From Eutreptiella sp. 'Long Island Sound 2002' (Eukaryota > Euglenozoa > Euglenophyceae > Eutreptiales > Eutreptiaceae), in NCBI GenBank assembly GCA_964036045.1, contig OZ038399.1, positions 24,484,221-24,548,220 on the forward strand: a stretch of DNA of 64,000 nucleotides, in the 5' to 3' direction. Made by a program: the position numbers and the translations under genes. Under the pieces are notes generated by a model. The model worked only from the letters and a program-made list of their open reading frames with translations, was not told the DNA's origin and did no database searches. Shown here one piece after another: positions 53,004 through 63,834 of this stretch (its first letter is position 1; the number at the start of each line of letters is the position of its first letter).

Positions 53004-56000
53004 TCACTTCACAAACTGGACGCCGCCCTCGTCCATGTACTTCTTGAAGTAGCGCGCGGGGCCGTCCTCGGGGTTCTGCTCCAGCAGCTGCGCAATGAGC
53101 CCCTGGGCCGTGCCCCAGTCCTTGTTGTGGAACGCCTTCTGCGCCCTGTTGAACAGCTCCCCGTAGCTCTGCTTCAGCTGCTGCTGCTTCGCGCTGTCGG
53201 TCTCCAGGGACTCCCAAATGACGACGGTGCCCTGGCGCCCCTTGACCTGCGTGTGGCCCAGGACCCGGAAGATGTGGCCGCTGCCGCTGAACAGGTTGCG
53301 GGTGCTCTCCGACAGCAGCACTGGCGAGTGGTACATCTTCGTGCAGCTCGCGACGCGGCTCGCGAGGTTCACCGCGTCGCCGATGGTTGTGGTGTCCATG
53401 CGGTGCTCGTTGCCGATGGTGCCGATGCAGACCTTCCCGGTGTTCATGCCGACCCCGAACTTCTGATGACAACAGCAAACGGAGGGGTCGGGAGTGGTTC
53501 ACGGGCAGGCCTGGTCAGCGTACATGTACATCCGCACGCGCACGCGACACGCACGCCCACGCGCACAGGCACGGTCGGCATGACACGCAGGCACGAGTCG
53601 TGGACCCGTTTGGGCGCAGCAATCTCCTCAGGGGGACCTTCAGACAACAAAGATGCCGAGGCCCCTTTTGTGTGGGATCAGACGCAGCAGATGGCACGAG
53701 GCCACCATCTCCCGTACGCGACTCCGCCGGAGAGGGATCGTTGGCGCGACGCGTGCGGTGGAGCGCGCGTGCGCACACACGCACCACGTGAACAGGGGTG
53801 CACCCGTGCCAAAAAAAATGATCAAGCACAGGCCTGCCCGCGGGTGCGCCCCCGCTGAAGGTGGGAGAGGCCACACACAGTCCACGACCGGAGGGAACAA
53901 GGGGTGGAGAGGGCCAATGGAGCCCCCCGACCTCCAACGGGGCCGATGGATCGGACCTCCAAGCCTTGGCCGGAGGGGCCCTGGATGTCGCCCAAAAGTC
54001 AGAAAACGTGGCAATGGGATTCATGGAATGGGCTCGACAAGTGTCCCGAATCGGCATCGTGTGCCCCAGTCGTGAGCCGGTCCCCAGTGATGTGGGGACT
54101 GGACCCTTTGTGCTCGCCCCCCTCCACCGGCCGTCCCTCTACTCACGAGTGCTGCTCCTGCCCCTTGGCGTCCCTCCCACGCGGCGCCCGCACGCCCCAC
54201 ACAAGTTTGGCCCAAGACGGTGGAGTTTGGAGGGTGCTCACCAACGCATCTGACGTGGGGGGCGTAGCTCAGGGCCAGGGCGCTCGGGAAATATGACCCG
54301 CCAGCGGTGCGCACCACTTTTCAGGAATTGTGCAGCTCCCGTGGGACTGAGGGTGGCTTGGCGCCGTGGAACTGAGGGTGGCTTGGCGCCGTGGAACTGA
54401 GGGTGGCTTGGCGCCGTGGAACTGAGGGTGGCTTGGCGCCGTGGAACTGAGGGTGGCTTGGCGCCGTGGGACTGAGGGTGGCTCGGCGCCGTGGGACTGA
54501 GGGTGGCTTGGCGCCGTGGGACTGAGGGTGGCTTGGCGCCGTGGGACTGAGGGTGGCTCGGCGCCGCGGTCGGTGGGGAGGGCCGCCCGGTCCCTTGCAT
54601 TTGGGGGCGATGACCCTGCGGAACCTCCGAAAACCGCCGAGGCCCACACGTCGGTATCCGGTGGCTACACCCGCGGTCTGGGGGCTGAGGGCGCGCTCAG
54701 GCGTGTTTTACTGTTTGTGTGTGTTGGGGGGGGGGGGGGTTGGCACAAGGCCTCGGTATCTGATTGTTTGCCTTTGGCGGCGCCTATTGGCCTCTCGCCA
54801 CTGCTCATTCTGACCCCCTGTGGGCCCGAACGTGTTTTGGTTGTGTCAACGGAGCCCCCGGATGACTTGTCCCGTTTGACTACTCCGGGGGTCGGCCGTC
54901 CCGGAGACGGGGCTGTTGCCCGTGCCGTTGACCAGGTGCATCCAGATGCACACTCCGAGTCCATGCGGAGGTTTGCCGACGCCAGCACTGACTTGAGCGT
55001 GCCGGGGTGTGCGTCTGCGGGATGATTTTCCTGACAGGGGCTTCTGTGTGGGAGGGGGGGGGGGTTGGCATGACGCCATGGTGTGATGATCTCGTCTGCA
55101 GCTGGCGGCGCCTATTGGCCGATCGCCATTCGCTGCCCTTCCCTTGGACCCTTTCCCTCCATCGGCGGTGGTGCCCATCGGCTTCTCACCACCCTTTGAC
55201 CTTCCTCTTCCTCCCTGCCCTAACCGTGGGGGGGGGGGGGGGGATCGAACTGGGGGCTCCCGGGACACACGGCGTTCAACCCCCGGACCCCAAACCCGCG
55301 GGACGGGGCAGGCGGGCCAGGGCTGGCACACCAGCGGCTCGGAGCCGGTCATCCGCCCCTTCGCGTTGCGCTGGTCCGCCCACGTGAAGATGCGCTGGCA
55401 GGCCTTGAGCGCCTTCTCGGCGTTGTGGAAGAAGACGAGGCAGCAGTCGCCCAGGAGCTTGTCGATGATGCCGCCGGCCCTTTGGAAGTCCGGCAGGACG
55501 CCGTCCAGCCACCCGTTCAGGAACTTGAACGCCTCCTCGGGGCTGAGGCGCGCGGAGATGACGTCAAAGCCGTGCAGCGTTGCGAACATGACTGTCAGGC
55601 GCTTGAGGGAGCACGTCCCCATCTGCACCGTCGAGAGGCTCTCGGCGCCCAGCAACTGCAGCGTCTCGTAGGGCACGAACTTGGACACGGCCTCCATTTG
55701 GAGGCTGAGGGTCTGGAAAGGGCGGTAAGAGGGGGTGGGGACTGAAGGTGCAGTGTGGACCGAGGCTGGGGGCAAGAACTGAGGGGTATGACAAGCACTC
55801 CCCCTCCCCCCCCCCCCCCGAGTCGGCAAACCTGGCGGCCCATCGGATCTTGTTGGAAGCCTTCCTGGAGGTGTGTCATAGGAACCACCTCAAGCTCCGA
55901 TATGACAAGAGCCAATTCCTTGTTCACAAGGTGGAATATTTGGGTTTTGAGAGTGGCTATGGGTGGTGGAGACCTTCATCCTCCAAGGTGGCTCCTATAT

Positions 56001-59000
56001 TGGAAGCTACCATTAAGGACGCGAAGGATGTGAGCCAACGAGTCGGCGAGCGAGTCGGCGGCGCGTTTTACGCGACTTCAAGGGCGGGATCAAAATTTTG
56101 GAGGTTGGCACAAAATAAAGCCTATGATGCCGTGTTGGATGTGCAGTTATCGTTCCATTTTGCATGGCACTCCTCAATCGGTGCTGCACCCAAAATGTTG
56201 GTTTTTGGCAACTTTGCCGAATTTCGCCGACTCGTTGGGCCCCTCGCCGACTTGGTATTGGAGGACGGGATTGCACGCCAGTTGAGGGGGAGGCGGGACT
56301 GAGAGGGATTTCAAGAGTACCGGGGAAATGGCGACGTGCGAAAATTTGGAATGGCAAATTTTGGTGCGGAGAAACTTGGCACCAGTTGTTGCAAAATTTG
56401 GTACGAAATCACAGATTGTGGCACAAGGACAAGCATAGCCCGTGAATGGTGGTCGCTATTTGCGACGGGCCTTTGGTTGGTTGCGGTCATTTCTTGGAGG
56501 CCTCGGGATGGTTGCCCTTATTTCCTGGAGGCTGTCGGGCACAATGGAAATGTGCGCACCAAGAGCGCTAAAAACTGACACCCAGAAAAATGGCTGCGGA
56601 CCTTCGAATACCGCGGCATAATTTGGCACACCAAGCCTATCACCTGCGGCCCTGAAGACTCGCAGCGGTGGTGTTGCCGCCGCCAAGCGAGCGCTGCCAT
56701 CATCGGCGTGCCCCGCCCTTCAAGTGCAAGCCCCCTGGGGGGTGGAAGGCATGAACACGCAGTCCCCGCAAATACCGGGGGAGGGCAGCGTGAGGACGCT
56801 TTGCTGAATTGCCGCAGGGAATCGGACAGCACCTTCCCTGCGGTGGGATGGTTGTCGATTTCACCCGCTCGACTGGGTCTTGGAAGCAATGAACCATGTC
56901 CACAGCCACTGCCTGGCTACGCAACTGAGGGCATGCGGTTTTGATGAAGTGCCTTCCCAATGGCCAATCTCGAGGGCCCAAGTTTTCGTTGTTTGGGAGG
57001 TTCAGGCCATGGCAAGCCGGCGAACTCCGCTCACCAGAGGCCCTCGATAAACCTCCCGGAATCAAGGAGCCGAGCTGTCCGATGCTGCGATTGTCCAACA
57101 AGGCGATGTGGTAGCGGACGTGACACGTGGCGATGGATGGGCTGATTCTGATACCAGGAAATGCAGCGGGAACTGCCACGCCCGTAGGCATCCCGGCGTC
57201 CTGCTGGAGCACAAGAAAGTCTGAAGGCTGAGTAAAATCTCCACGGCCCAAGTTTTCTTATCTGATCTGGCCCCCTGACGATCATTCTGTGGCAATCCCG
57301 CCCCCTCCAACGCCGTCATCACTTGGGAGCGTGGGTGGCTGGGGGAGGGGCGTGGACAGGAATCGCCCGCACCTGTTTGTCAGCCATCAGCTTCGATTTG
57401 ACGGCCTTGAGCGTGTCGAATGGGACTGCAATGGCATGCAGGGTCCAGAGGCCGATCAGGATACCACAGGTAATGCACACGGCGGCGAGGCTGGCGAAGA
57501 AAGTCAGGCGGAACCGGGAGCTGGCCACAACCGCCTCCGTGGCCACAACTGCGTCGTGAACCAGGGCGTCGACCACTCGGACCATCTCCGCTTTGAAGAG
57601 GTTCCCCAGGTCTCGAACCTCCGCAGCCAGCGTCGCGTTGAAGGGGTACGGCAGCGTCAGATTGCGGATGCGGTACTCCAGCACATTCCAGTCGTGGGCA
57701 ACACGGCCGTCCATTAGCTCCTGAACCCAGTGGAGGTCTTTCGTCTGTTGCAGGGCCTTGGTCAACCACGCGTCGCTGAGCAGTGGGGGGAGGAGGAGGG
57801 CTGGAAGTTGGAGACGGAGTGCCGCCGATGGCACTCCGTAAGGACAGGGATTCTGGGACGCCGATCCCCAGACGACCCAAGCCACAACAAGGAGGCCTTA
57901 TGACACCTTATGACACCGTATGACACCTTATGACACCTTACGAGACCTTCGGTCAGGAAGCATTTCTGATTTGTCTACCGCAAAGGCTTTGAAGGCTGCC
58001 AACATCGTTGAAGGTCACGCGTGACGCTTTAAGGTCACGCGTGACCCTTTCATCACCATGTGGCTGTCTTGCTTCATTTGTGTCCTCAGGGGGAGAGGCA
58101 GGGCTGTCACCAACCAAAATGCGGGGAAACTTCCGCGCCAACTTGAAACACGGAATACTCCTGCGAACAAGGCCCCCCTGCAGAATCCTCCCCCTTCCTG
58201 TACATTGTATGCACAAGAAGGGGTGCTCTATGTTCTTTGTATGCCATACATGCACCCCTTTGCACAGGGTGGGGTGTTGCGTATTGGCTGTACATGGGAG
58301 GCGGCTGCATATCATCTGCACACAGCAGGGCGCTACGGGGGTGTGAACTGTCGTTTATACACACAAGAGGGCCACACATCGGTGGTGCACAGAAGGGCGG
58401 CACATTGCGGCTGTACACGGCACGGCGCTGAATCCAAATCCTTGTGCTCACTTGGGGGGGGGGGGGGGGGCTATGCATCATTTGTGCACAGGAGGGCACA
58501 CCGGTGCTGACCCGCACGTCCACGAAGCACGGGACCAACTAGTAACTGATGGTCGTTGGTGGACCAGTGCCTCCCATTAGTCGACGGCCGAACGCCATCA
58601 CTTCAATGCCAACCGCTGTCGGTCCACCGCAATCCTGCTACTTAAGACCGAAGGCTGTGCTCAGTACAAAAAAACAAAAACAAAAACGATTCTGTAGCAG
58701 CCTTGGGGGTTCAGGGGGTTCAGTATACCCAACAGGACGCCGCCATGGGCCACTGGAATCGGAACCTGTTTCCTATGGCTCCAGGCTCGCCCAACAACAG
58801 CGTAGGGCTATCCTTTGCCAGGGGACACGCTGAAACCACATTTGCTGCGCCGGCCAGTCAACAACGACGGATAGCAGGCCACTGTCCATCATTGCCTGTC
58901 AACCAGCCATTGACCACGGGCCACTTGGGCGGAGCTGTACTGCTGTACCCGGAGCTGTCCACACTCGCGGGACGTCCTGCACGGAGCGGCGGGGCCGGGT

Positions 59001-62000
59001 AAGGGCCTCCGCGACACGCAGGACCAGTTCACGGACTGCCTGGGGAACATTTCCCGGGGGCGACACATGCACGAGGCCTGTGTGCGTCACGGTGACTGAT
59101 GGGGGGGGCTCAAGGGCGTCGGGCTGGTAGCATATGAATGTGGAACAGGGCACAGAAGTGCAGCCCTCCAACAGCACCCCTGCAGGTTGCGGAGACCAGG
59201 TGCGAATGACAGTGGCAAGCAGGGGGTGCCATAATGAAGGAAAAAAAAAACTCGGAGTGTCCAATACGCCCTACGATGGCGGCCGGTGGGTAACCGATGG
59301 CGGTTGGTGGGTAACCGATGGCGGTTGGTGGGTAACCGATGGCGGTTGGTGGGTAACCGATGGCGGTTGGTGGGTAACCGATGGCGGTTGGTGGGTAACC
59401 GATGGCGGTTGGTGGGTAACCGATGGCGGTTGGTGGGTAACCGATGGCGGTTGGTGGGTAACCGATGGCGGTTGGTGGGTAACCGATGGCGGTTGGTGGG
59501 TAACCGATGGCGGTTGGTGGGTAACCGATGGCGGTTGGTGGGTAACCGATGGCGGTTGGTGGGTAACCGATGGCGGTTGGTGGGTAGCCACCAAACATAA
59601 GAGAGTGAAAAGGGTGAGCGTCCTTATGGCACCCCCTGGTGGCAAGATTCGCCATCTGGAGCAGGAAGTACTCCGGACACACTTCAAACACATGCAGCTG
59701 TAGGCTACATTGAGTGGTGGGTGGTAAGACAGTAGGGGCACTCCAGGGGCACATCAGGAGAGGGGAACGGGCGGCGTACCGTGACCGCAGCCCATCGAAG
59801 TACTTGGCGCGCGTGAGATCTGCCAGGGTGTTCCCGTACATTTCGATGCGGAACCTGGTCTGTGCAGCGGCGAACTCCTCCTTTGCATGGATCATGAGCA
59901 TGGAGGCGTGCAGGTGCAGTGCTGCATCAGTGTCGGTGCCGAAGAGTGGGAGGTACGAAATGAAATTGTGGCAGCGACTGAGGGCAACGAAGGGGGAGAG
60001 AGTGGCACTCGGATGAAGGCGGATGGAAAGAGAGGCATCTTGGCGGAAGAGAGCAATGCAGACTGCATATGATACGTTGCATCTGCTTATGCAAGTGCTT
60101 TGCCTCAGCCTCGGCAGAGACAGGTGTGTCCTACTCAACACAGTATTGAAACACATTGAAAAACGCACCGCCAAAATCAACGGTGCAAAAATTGACGCAA
60201 CCAACGCCCAGTGTTGCTTGGACATGGGTGTTGCTCAGACAAAAGGGGGGAGGAGTACACATACACATGCCTGTGCACACCCACATACACACGCACTGGG
60301 CCATTGGCGCGGCGTTTGGCATATATTGCTGTTCACAAGGAATGATGGCTGCGAAACGCTACCTGATGCCGTATGTGTAGTCATCGAAGATGTGGAATAT
60401 CTCTGAAGGATCCAGGTCATCAACCAGGATGCGGTCCTTGTACAATTTGCCCATGAAATCCCGGCACACGGACAAGTGCAGCAGCAGTTTCTTCGGCATA
60501 TCGTCATTGCTCACATCCAAAAACGCGTTGAAGGCTACGATATCGCGGTCGACACGCTCACGGTACTTGCGCAGTGAGTCCCCGTACCGTTTGCCTTGCG
60601 ACTGGATGTACAGGACGGAATCCGTCCGCTCTTTGGTGACCGCCGCAGTGAACTCGAAGATGTGCGTCGCGCACTCCGTCATCACCTGCGGCACGGACAC
60701 GAGGCGTCACTCGGGGTGCACATGAGGGGGAGGCACTCTGGAAATGGGTGTCAAAAGCCACTGCAAAAGCGGTTACGGGCGGTTGGAAACGCGTTTCTGT
60801 TGAACAGCAAAATCCGGCAGTTGCGAACGGTTGGTACGCCGTTTGTTCCGGACTCGAGCGGTTGGGATGGAACGCCCTGTCATTTCGAGGAGGGGGGGCC
60901 TCAATGGTCAGGTTGCAATGTCCGCATTAGGCTCTGGCCGCGGCTGCTCCCCGCGGCGTTCATCGCCTACGGTCCACGCTGGTCGCTTCCAGTTCACTCA
61001 GTGGCGGGGGGGGGGGGGGGGGGCGGCATCCCTTTTCCCTTTCAGGCGGTCCACCCTGCGACACGAAACGACACAGCGGCAGACATGATTGATGGTGGCC
61101 CGGACGATGCATCAGGGGGCGTTTTCGCACAGCGCAGGCACAGCGCGGGCACAGCGCCAATTATTGCCAATTATTACGTTGTTCATCCCGGGAACACCCC
61201 TGAAACCCACCCCCCTACAGAAGCGTGCATGATCCATTTCAAACCAGCATCGGGGGTGCAGAATTCAGGACCCTGGGACCCCTGGCAAGCATCAGATTAA
61301 AACAAGAAATCCCTGGTGTACCAGCAGGGGCTATAGGGTGCAGAATTCAGGACCCTGGGACCCCTGGCTACTGGCGGTGAAAAACAGCCGACTTTTCGGA
61401 CAGCGCGGGCACAGCGCACGGTGCGCCCCCTTAGAAGAGGAGGAGGGGGGGGGTCCAGGGGGGGTCGAGCAGGCCTCGTCATCCTTCTCCGCTCTGCACA
61501 GAAACAGAAGGCCTCCGCATCGCGCTGGGCCCGCTGTGAAGGAGAGAAAGGGGAGGGGGTGACTGCCTCAACACGTGTGCCTCGGGCGACCAAACATGGC
61601 ACATGTGAGACGGGTGCAGGCCCCCAGAATGGACGTAGTCATGTGCAGCAGCAGCACTGCTGGTGCCCCGCTGGGCCAGATTGGCTGTGAAACCAGACTG
61701 GGCCCCGGCCCTGTGGTGCGTGTGCCTCGCGGCGCCGTGTCAAGGGCAGGGATGCATTGGAAGGGAAGGTACATCAGAGGCGGCCCCAGAAGCGGGTAGG
61801 CAGGCGGTTGGAGGAGGTTGCCGAAGCGGTTGGGGGGTTACTGTCGGTTACAAATGCCATTGAGGCTGGCACTTGGCGTCAGGGGGACAGTGGCTGGGCG
61901 CAGGCTGGGCGCCTTGCAGGGGAGGCGGGGGGGGGGGGGGGGCGTACCTCCCCCCCTTCCAATGCATCCCTGGTCAAGGGTCCTGGCCTAATCCACCGTT

Positions 62001-63811
62001 CTCCGTCGGCGACACACGTATGGCGAGTGGCATCGCGCCATGTGGCTCGCCGGGACCACTGGGGGGCCCATCGCCGTGTGGCCTCGGCAAGAGGGCCTAT
62101 TCATTATGCCAGACCTGCTCGGCCATGTGCCAAAAACCGGCCAAAACGCCGCGAAGTCCGTTGGGTGACCAGTCGCATGCACGCAAGGGTGTGAAGCGCC
62201 TGCGATGACAAGCCTCTGTGCTCCGATGAGCACCAGCTGCAGCAGCACGCGACCACGCGGGTGCAGTGGCAGTGCACGAAATTTAATCTACGCGCCCGCC
62301 CCCGTGGAGACTCCCCCCAGAACGCGCGACGGCCCCCCAAATCCCCGGGAGGTCCCCCCTGTGTGACATTCCGTCGCGTTGTTGCTCCTTTACGGGGCCC
62401 TGGACAGTCGCCCGTCCTCCCCTTCGCATGTTGCATCGGGTCGCTGCGTTCTGTCGGCCACTGCGGCCGGTGCTCCTGCTGGTGTCGTTTCCGCGTTCGC
62501 GGAGCCCAGTGGTTGGTGTGTTGGGGCCAAGCATGTGCGGTCCCTCGGAAAAATTTCTTGTGCTGCGGCACGCTGCGGCATGCTGCGGCATGCTTCTACC
62601 TGCACATGTGGGTACCTGCGCTTCTGTGGGAAATTGAACTCACAAACAAGAGACAACATGCACGACGCTGTTGGGCCGAATTAATCACTTTCACCATCCG
62701 GATCGTCTGTAGTGGGTTTGTTGACACACATCATAGCCAAATGGCGCAAAGTGTTGTTGCCCATATGCAAACGGTCCTGTGTCTGGATGTGGCCCATCAA
62801 ACTGAACGTTCGCTCAACATGGCAAGCAGAGCGTGGTCGTCGGACAAAGAAAACAGCAATGCTACTCAACGTAGGAAAATCGTCTTTTTTGGCTGCACTC
62901 AGGTTCAGCTGGTTCTGGCCGTGGGACGTTGACAATGATCGTGGGGTTTGGCTGTGGCGGTGCCTCCACACAAATGGGTGGGGGCTGTAGTGCAGCCTTG
63001 CGTGCATGTGTGCCGGGTTGACGTTCCCATTCCCCAGCAGAATTTTCCCATCTGATTGGGAAAGTGGTGTGCTTGGTGTTGACTGTTGACTGGATATTGT
63101 TGGTGCAGATGACTGACTCATGACAAGACAAGTAAAAACAAACTGGGGAGACATGGGGCAGGCAGAATGTCTCCTGTGCAGGCAGACAGACACATGAACT
63201 CAAAACATTGGATGCTGCGGCATGCTGCGGCATGCTTCCAAACCCCTATGTGCAGCTCCAAAAAACGGGTGCTGCGGCATGCTGCGGCTGCACATGCTTG
63301 GTTGGGGCTGTGCTGGTTGTGGCAGGGTGTGCCGTTTGCGCGTCAGCGGCGCCCGGTAGTTGGCGCATTGGGGTTCCCCAGGAGGGGGGGTCTCCACGGG
63401 GGGGGGGGGGGGCTATGTGCGCGCGCTGTAGAACTGGACCTGCAGCTGCGACGCGCTTCCCATGTTCTTGATGGCCGTGACCAATACCGCCACCGAGATG
63501 ATGATCAGCACGCTCACGGGGATGATGATGAGGGCCCACAGCTTCCGTTTGATCATGTTCCGCTCCTTTCGGTTTCCCCCGCTGCCCGCGCTTGACTGGG
63601 AGGGGGCCCCCTGGGTTTTGTGGGGGATGTCCTTCCACTGCTGGTCCTCGTCCAGGGCCTGGGACCCCGGGTAGAAGGAGATGGACGCGGGGAGCGCCTC
63701 GTCGCCTTCTTCGATGGGGCCGCAGGGCTCCAAAACGATCTCGGAGATCTGCGGCACGCCCAATTCGGTTTTGCGAGGGCTCACCAGCACCTTCTTGGGG
63801 GTTCCGGTCCC
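53004..63811 (-). CDS. Receptor-type class III nucleotidyl cyclase (3' part, six exons)
   Basis: Exons on the minus strand are 63811-63440, 60685-60363, 59977-59780, 57775-57373, 55712-55332 and 53462-53004 (TGA). All junctions are GT-AG and the phases agree (0, 2, 2, 0, 0), giving 711 residues; the N-terminus lies beyond the window. A polar start is followed by a membrane helix (LWALIIIPVSVLIIISVAVL), then about 260 residues of NIT-like sensor (ERTDSVLYIQSQ, MIHAKEEFAAAQTRFRIEMY). A second helix (FFASLAAVCITCGILIGLW) leads into a cyclase domain with LSPEEAFKFLNGWLD, KLLGDCCLVFF, KFGVGMNTGKVCIGTIGNEH and TIGDAVNLASRV. Such proteins make cAMP or cGMP inside the cell in response to an external ligand. 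The second metal Asp, Lys, Asn and Arg are kept, but the first metal Asp (normally FAD) is Thr in VMFATLHGF, so activity is doubtful. The weakest splice sites are the gtccag donor after exon 1 and the first exon boundary. Confidence 0.85.
54341..54566 (+). repeat. 25-bp minisatellite in a cyclase intron
   Basis: About nine units of gtggaactgagggtggcttg plus gcgcc, with g/a and t/c variants. Long frames across it are artefacts. Confidence 0.93.
54720..55140 (+). repeat. Two diverged copies of a G-run repeat
   Basis: Segments at 54720-54810 and 55040-55130 share a G-run, ttggca, then ggcggcgcctattggcc and tcgcca. They are about 320 bp apart within a cyclase intron. Confidence 0.6.
55818..56030 (+). 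pseudogene. Second Ty3/gypsy reverse transcriptase fragment
   Basis: The frame LEAFLEVCHRNHLKLRYDKS, QFLVHKVEYLGFESGYGWWR and PSSSKVAPILEATIKD matches the region just after the catalytic loop of the chromovirus at 17.5 kb (CQENHLRIKLEKCEF, EYLGFDVGYGWWKPAASK). It is clearly diverged, so it comes from another gypsy family. It sits antisense in a cyclase intron, next to a C-run. Confidence 0.8.
56040..56256. repeat. gagtcggcg inverted-repeat segment
   Basis: The left side has cgagtcggcgagcgagtcgg (56039 on); the right side has cgccgactcg and cgccgactt near 56223-56250 in inverse. An additional gagtcggc lies at 55820. Possibly a small inverted-repeat element; no duplication found. Confidence 0.35.
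56320..56635 (+). repeat. 330-bp dispersed repeat (family I), copy 2
   Basis: Aligns with 33000-33350 along its length in the same orientation; located in a cyclase intron. Confidence 0.7.
57898..57948 (+). repeat. 10-bp tandem repeat
   Basis: About five copies of ttatgacacc with minor variants, in a cyclase intron. Confidence 0.85.
58008..58052. repeat. Duplicated ggtcacgcgtgacc palindrome
   Basis: Two copies of aaggtcacgcgtgac lie about 20 bp apart; the second completes a perfect 14-bp palindrome. Such paired palindromes can be protein-binding sites, but nothing else supports that here. Confidence 0.6.
58195..58510 (+). repeat. Degenerate ~40-bp minisatellite
   Basis: Imperfect units containing tgcacag.agggc and tgtacatg-like words recur about eight times; a 17-nt G-run interrupts the last units. 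Confidence 0.5.
59281..59590 (+). repeat. 21-bp minisatellite in a cyclase intron
   Basis: About 15 head-to-tail units of ggttggtgggtaaccgatgg plus c, 13 of them identical by eye. The unit length is a multiple of three, so all frames stay open (GGWWVTD on plus, VTHQPPS or GYPPTAI on minus), but it lies inside an intron. Confidence 0.97.
61115..61430. mobile_element. Family C element, copy at 61 kb
   Basis: Starts gggggcgttttcgcacagcg and ends cacggtgcgccccc, about the same length (316 bp) as 40706-41019. The middle contains two family D units in the orientation opposite to those at 40.8 kb. Confidence 0.55.
61747..61972 (+). mobile_element. hAT miniature element, family 1, copy C
   Basis: The element is 226 bp, starts cagggatgcattggaaggg and ends with its exact inverse. 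A perfect 8-bp duplication, gtcaaggg, lies at 61739-61746 and 61973-61980. A 16-nt G-run lies beside the right end. The core is ggttactgtcggttacaaat. It sits in a cyclase intron. Confidence 0.93.
62356..62527. repeat. Family K repeat, copy 2 left part
   Basis: Matches 49795-49970; interrupted at 62527 by the hAT element and resumed at 63301-63375. Confidence 0.75.
62528..63300 (-). mobile_element. hAT element inserted in a family K repeat
   Basis: The element is 773 bp with 11-bp perfect terminal inverted repeats, caagcatgtgc. A perfect 8-bp duplication, gttggggc, lies at 62520-62527 and 63301-63308. The host family K repeat continues across the duplication, which confirms the boundaries. 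Subterminal gctgcggcatgctgcggcat repeats are at both ends. It carries a hAT dimerisation region on the minus strand, so it is an internally deleted hAT copy. It lies in a cyclase intron in the sense orientation. Confidence 0.93.
62681..63120 (-). pseudogene. hAT transposase C-terminal fragment, second family
   Basis: The minus frame ends with FPTLSSIAVFFVRRPRSACH, VERTFSLMGHIQTQDRLHMG and NNTLRHLAMMCVNK before an acidic tail and a stop at 62681. This is the same dimerisation signature as at 2.8 kb (S-x-x-x-E-R-x-F-S, R-x-x-M/L) but a clearly different family. The upstream half is Ser/Thr/Pro-rich without motif. Catalytic residues are absent. Confidence 0.78.
63301..63375. repeat. Family K repeat, copy 2 right part
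   Basis: Continues the copy interrupted at 62527, with ggctgtgctggttgtggcag and gcgcccggtagttggcgc as at 49.96-50.04 kb. Confidence 0.7.
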
Positions 63812-63834
63812 CTGCAGTGGTGACGAGGCGCGGG

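Noticed and set aside
54238-54649. Pro/Ser-rich repeat proteins on the minus strand
   Set aside because: Translations of a 25-bp minisatellite in three frames.
57776-57885. Cyclase exon starting at a Met near 57885
   Set aside because: The upstream part is a pyrimidine-rich intron end (ctgctcag); an acceptor at 57776/57775 fits the phase of the previous exon exactly.
59281-59590. CRISPR array
   Set aside because: Units are directly adjacent with no spacers, and the context is eukaryotic.
59110-60225. Long open frames with GGWWVTD, VTHQPPS or GYPPTAI repeats as a repeat protein
   Set aside because: They are produced by a 21-bp minisatellite whose unit is a multiple of three; the array lies inside a cyclase intron. 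Only the 59977-59780 part is a real exon.
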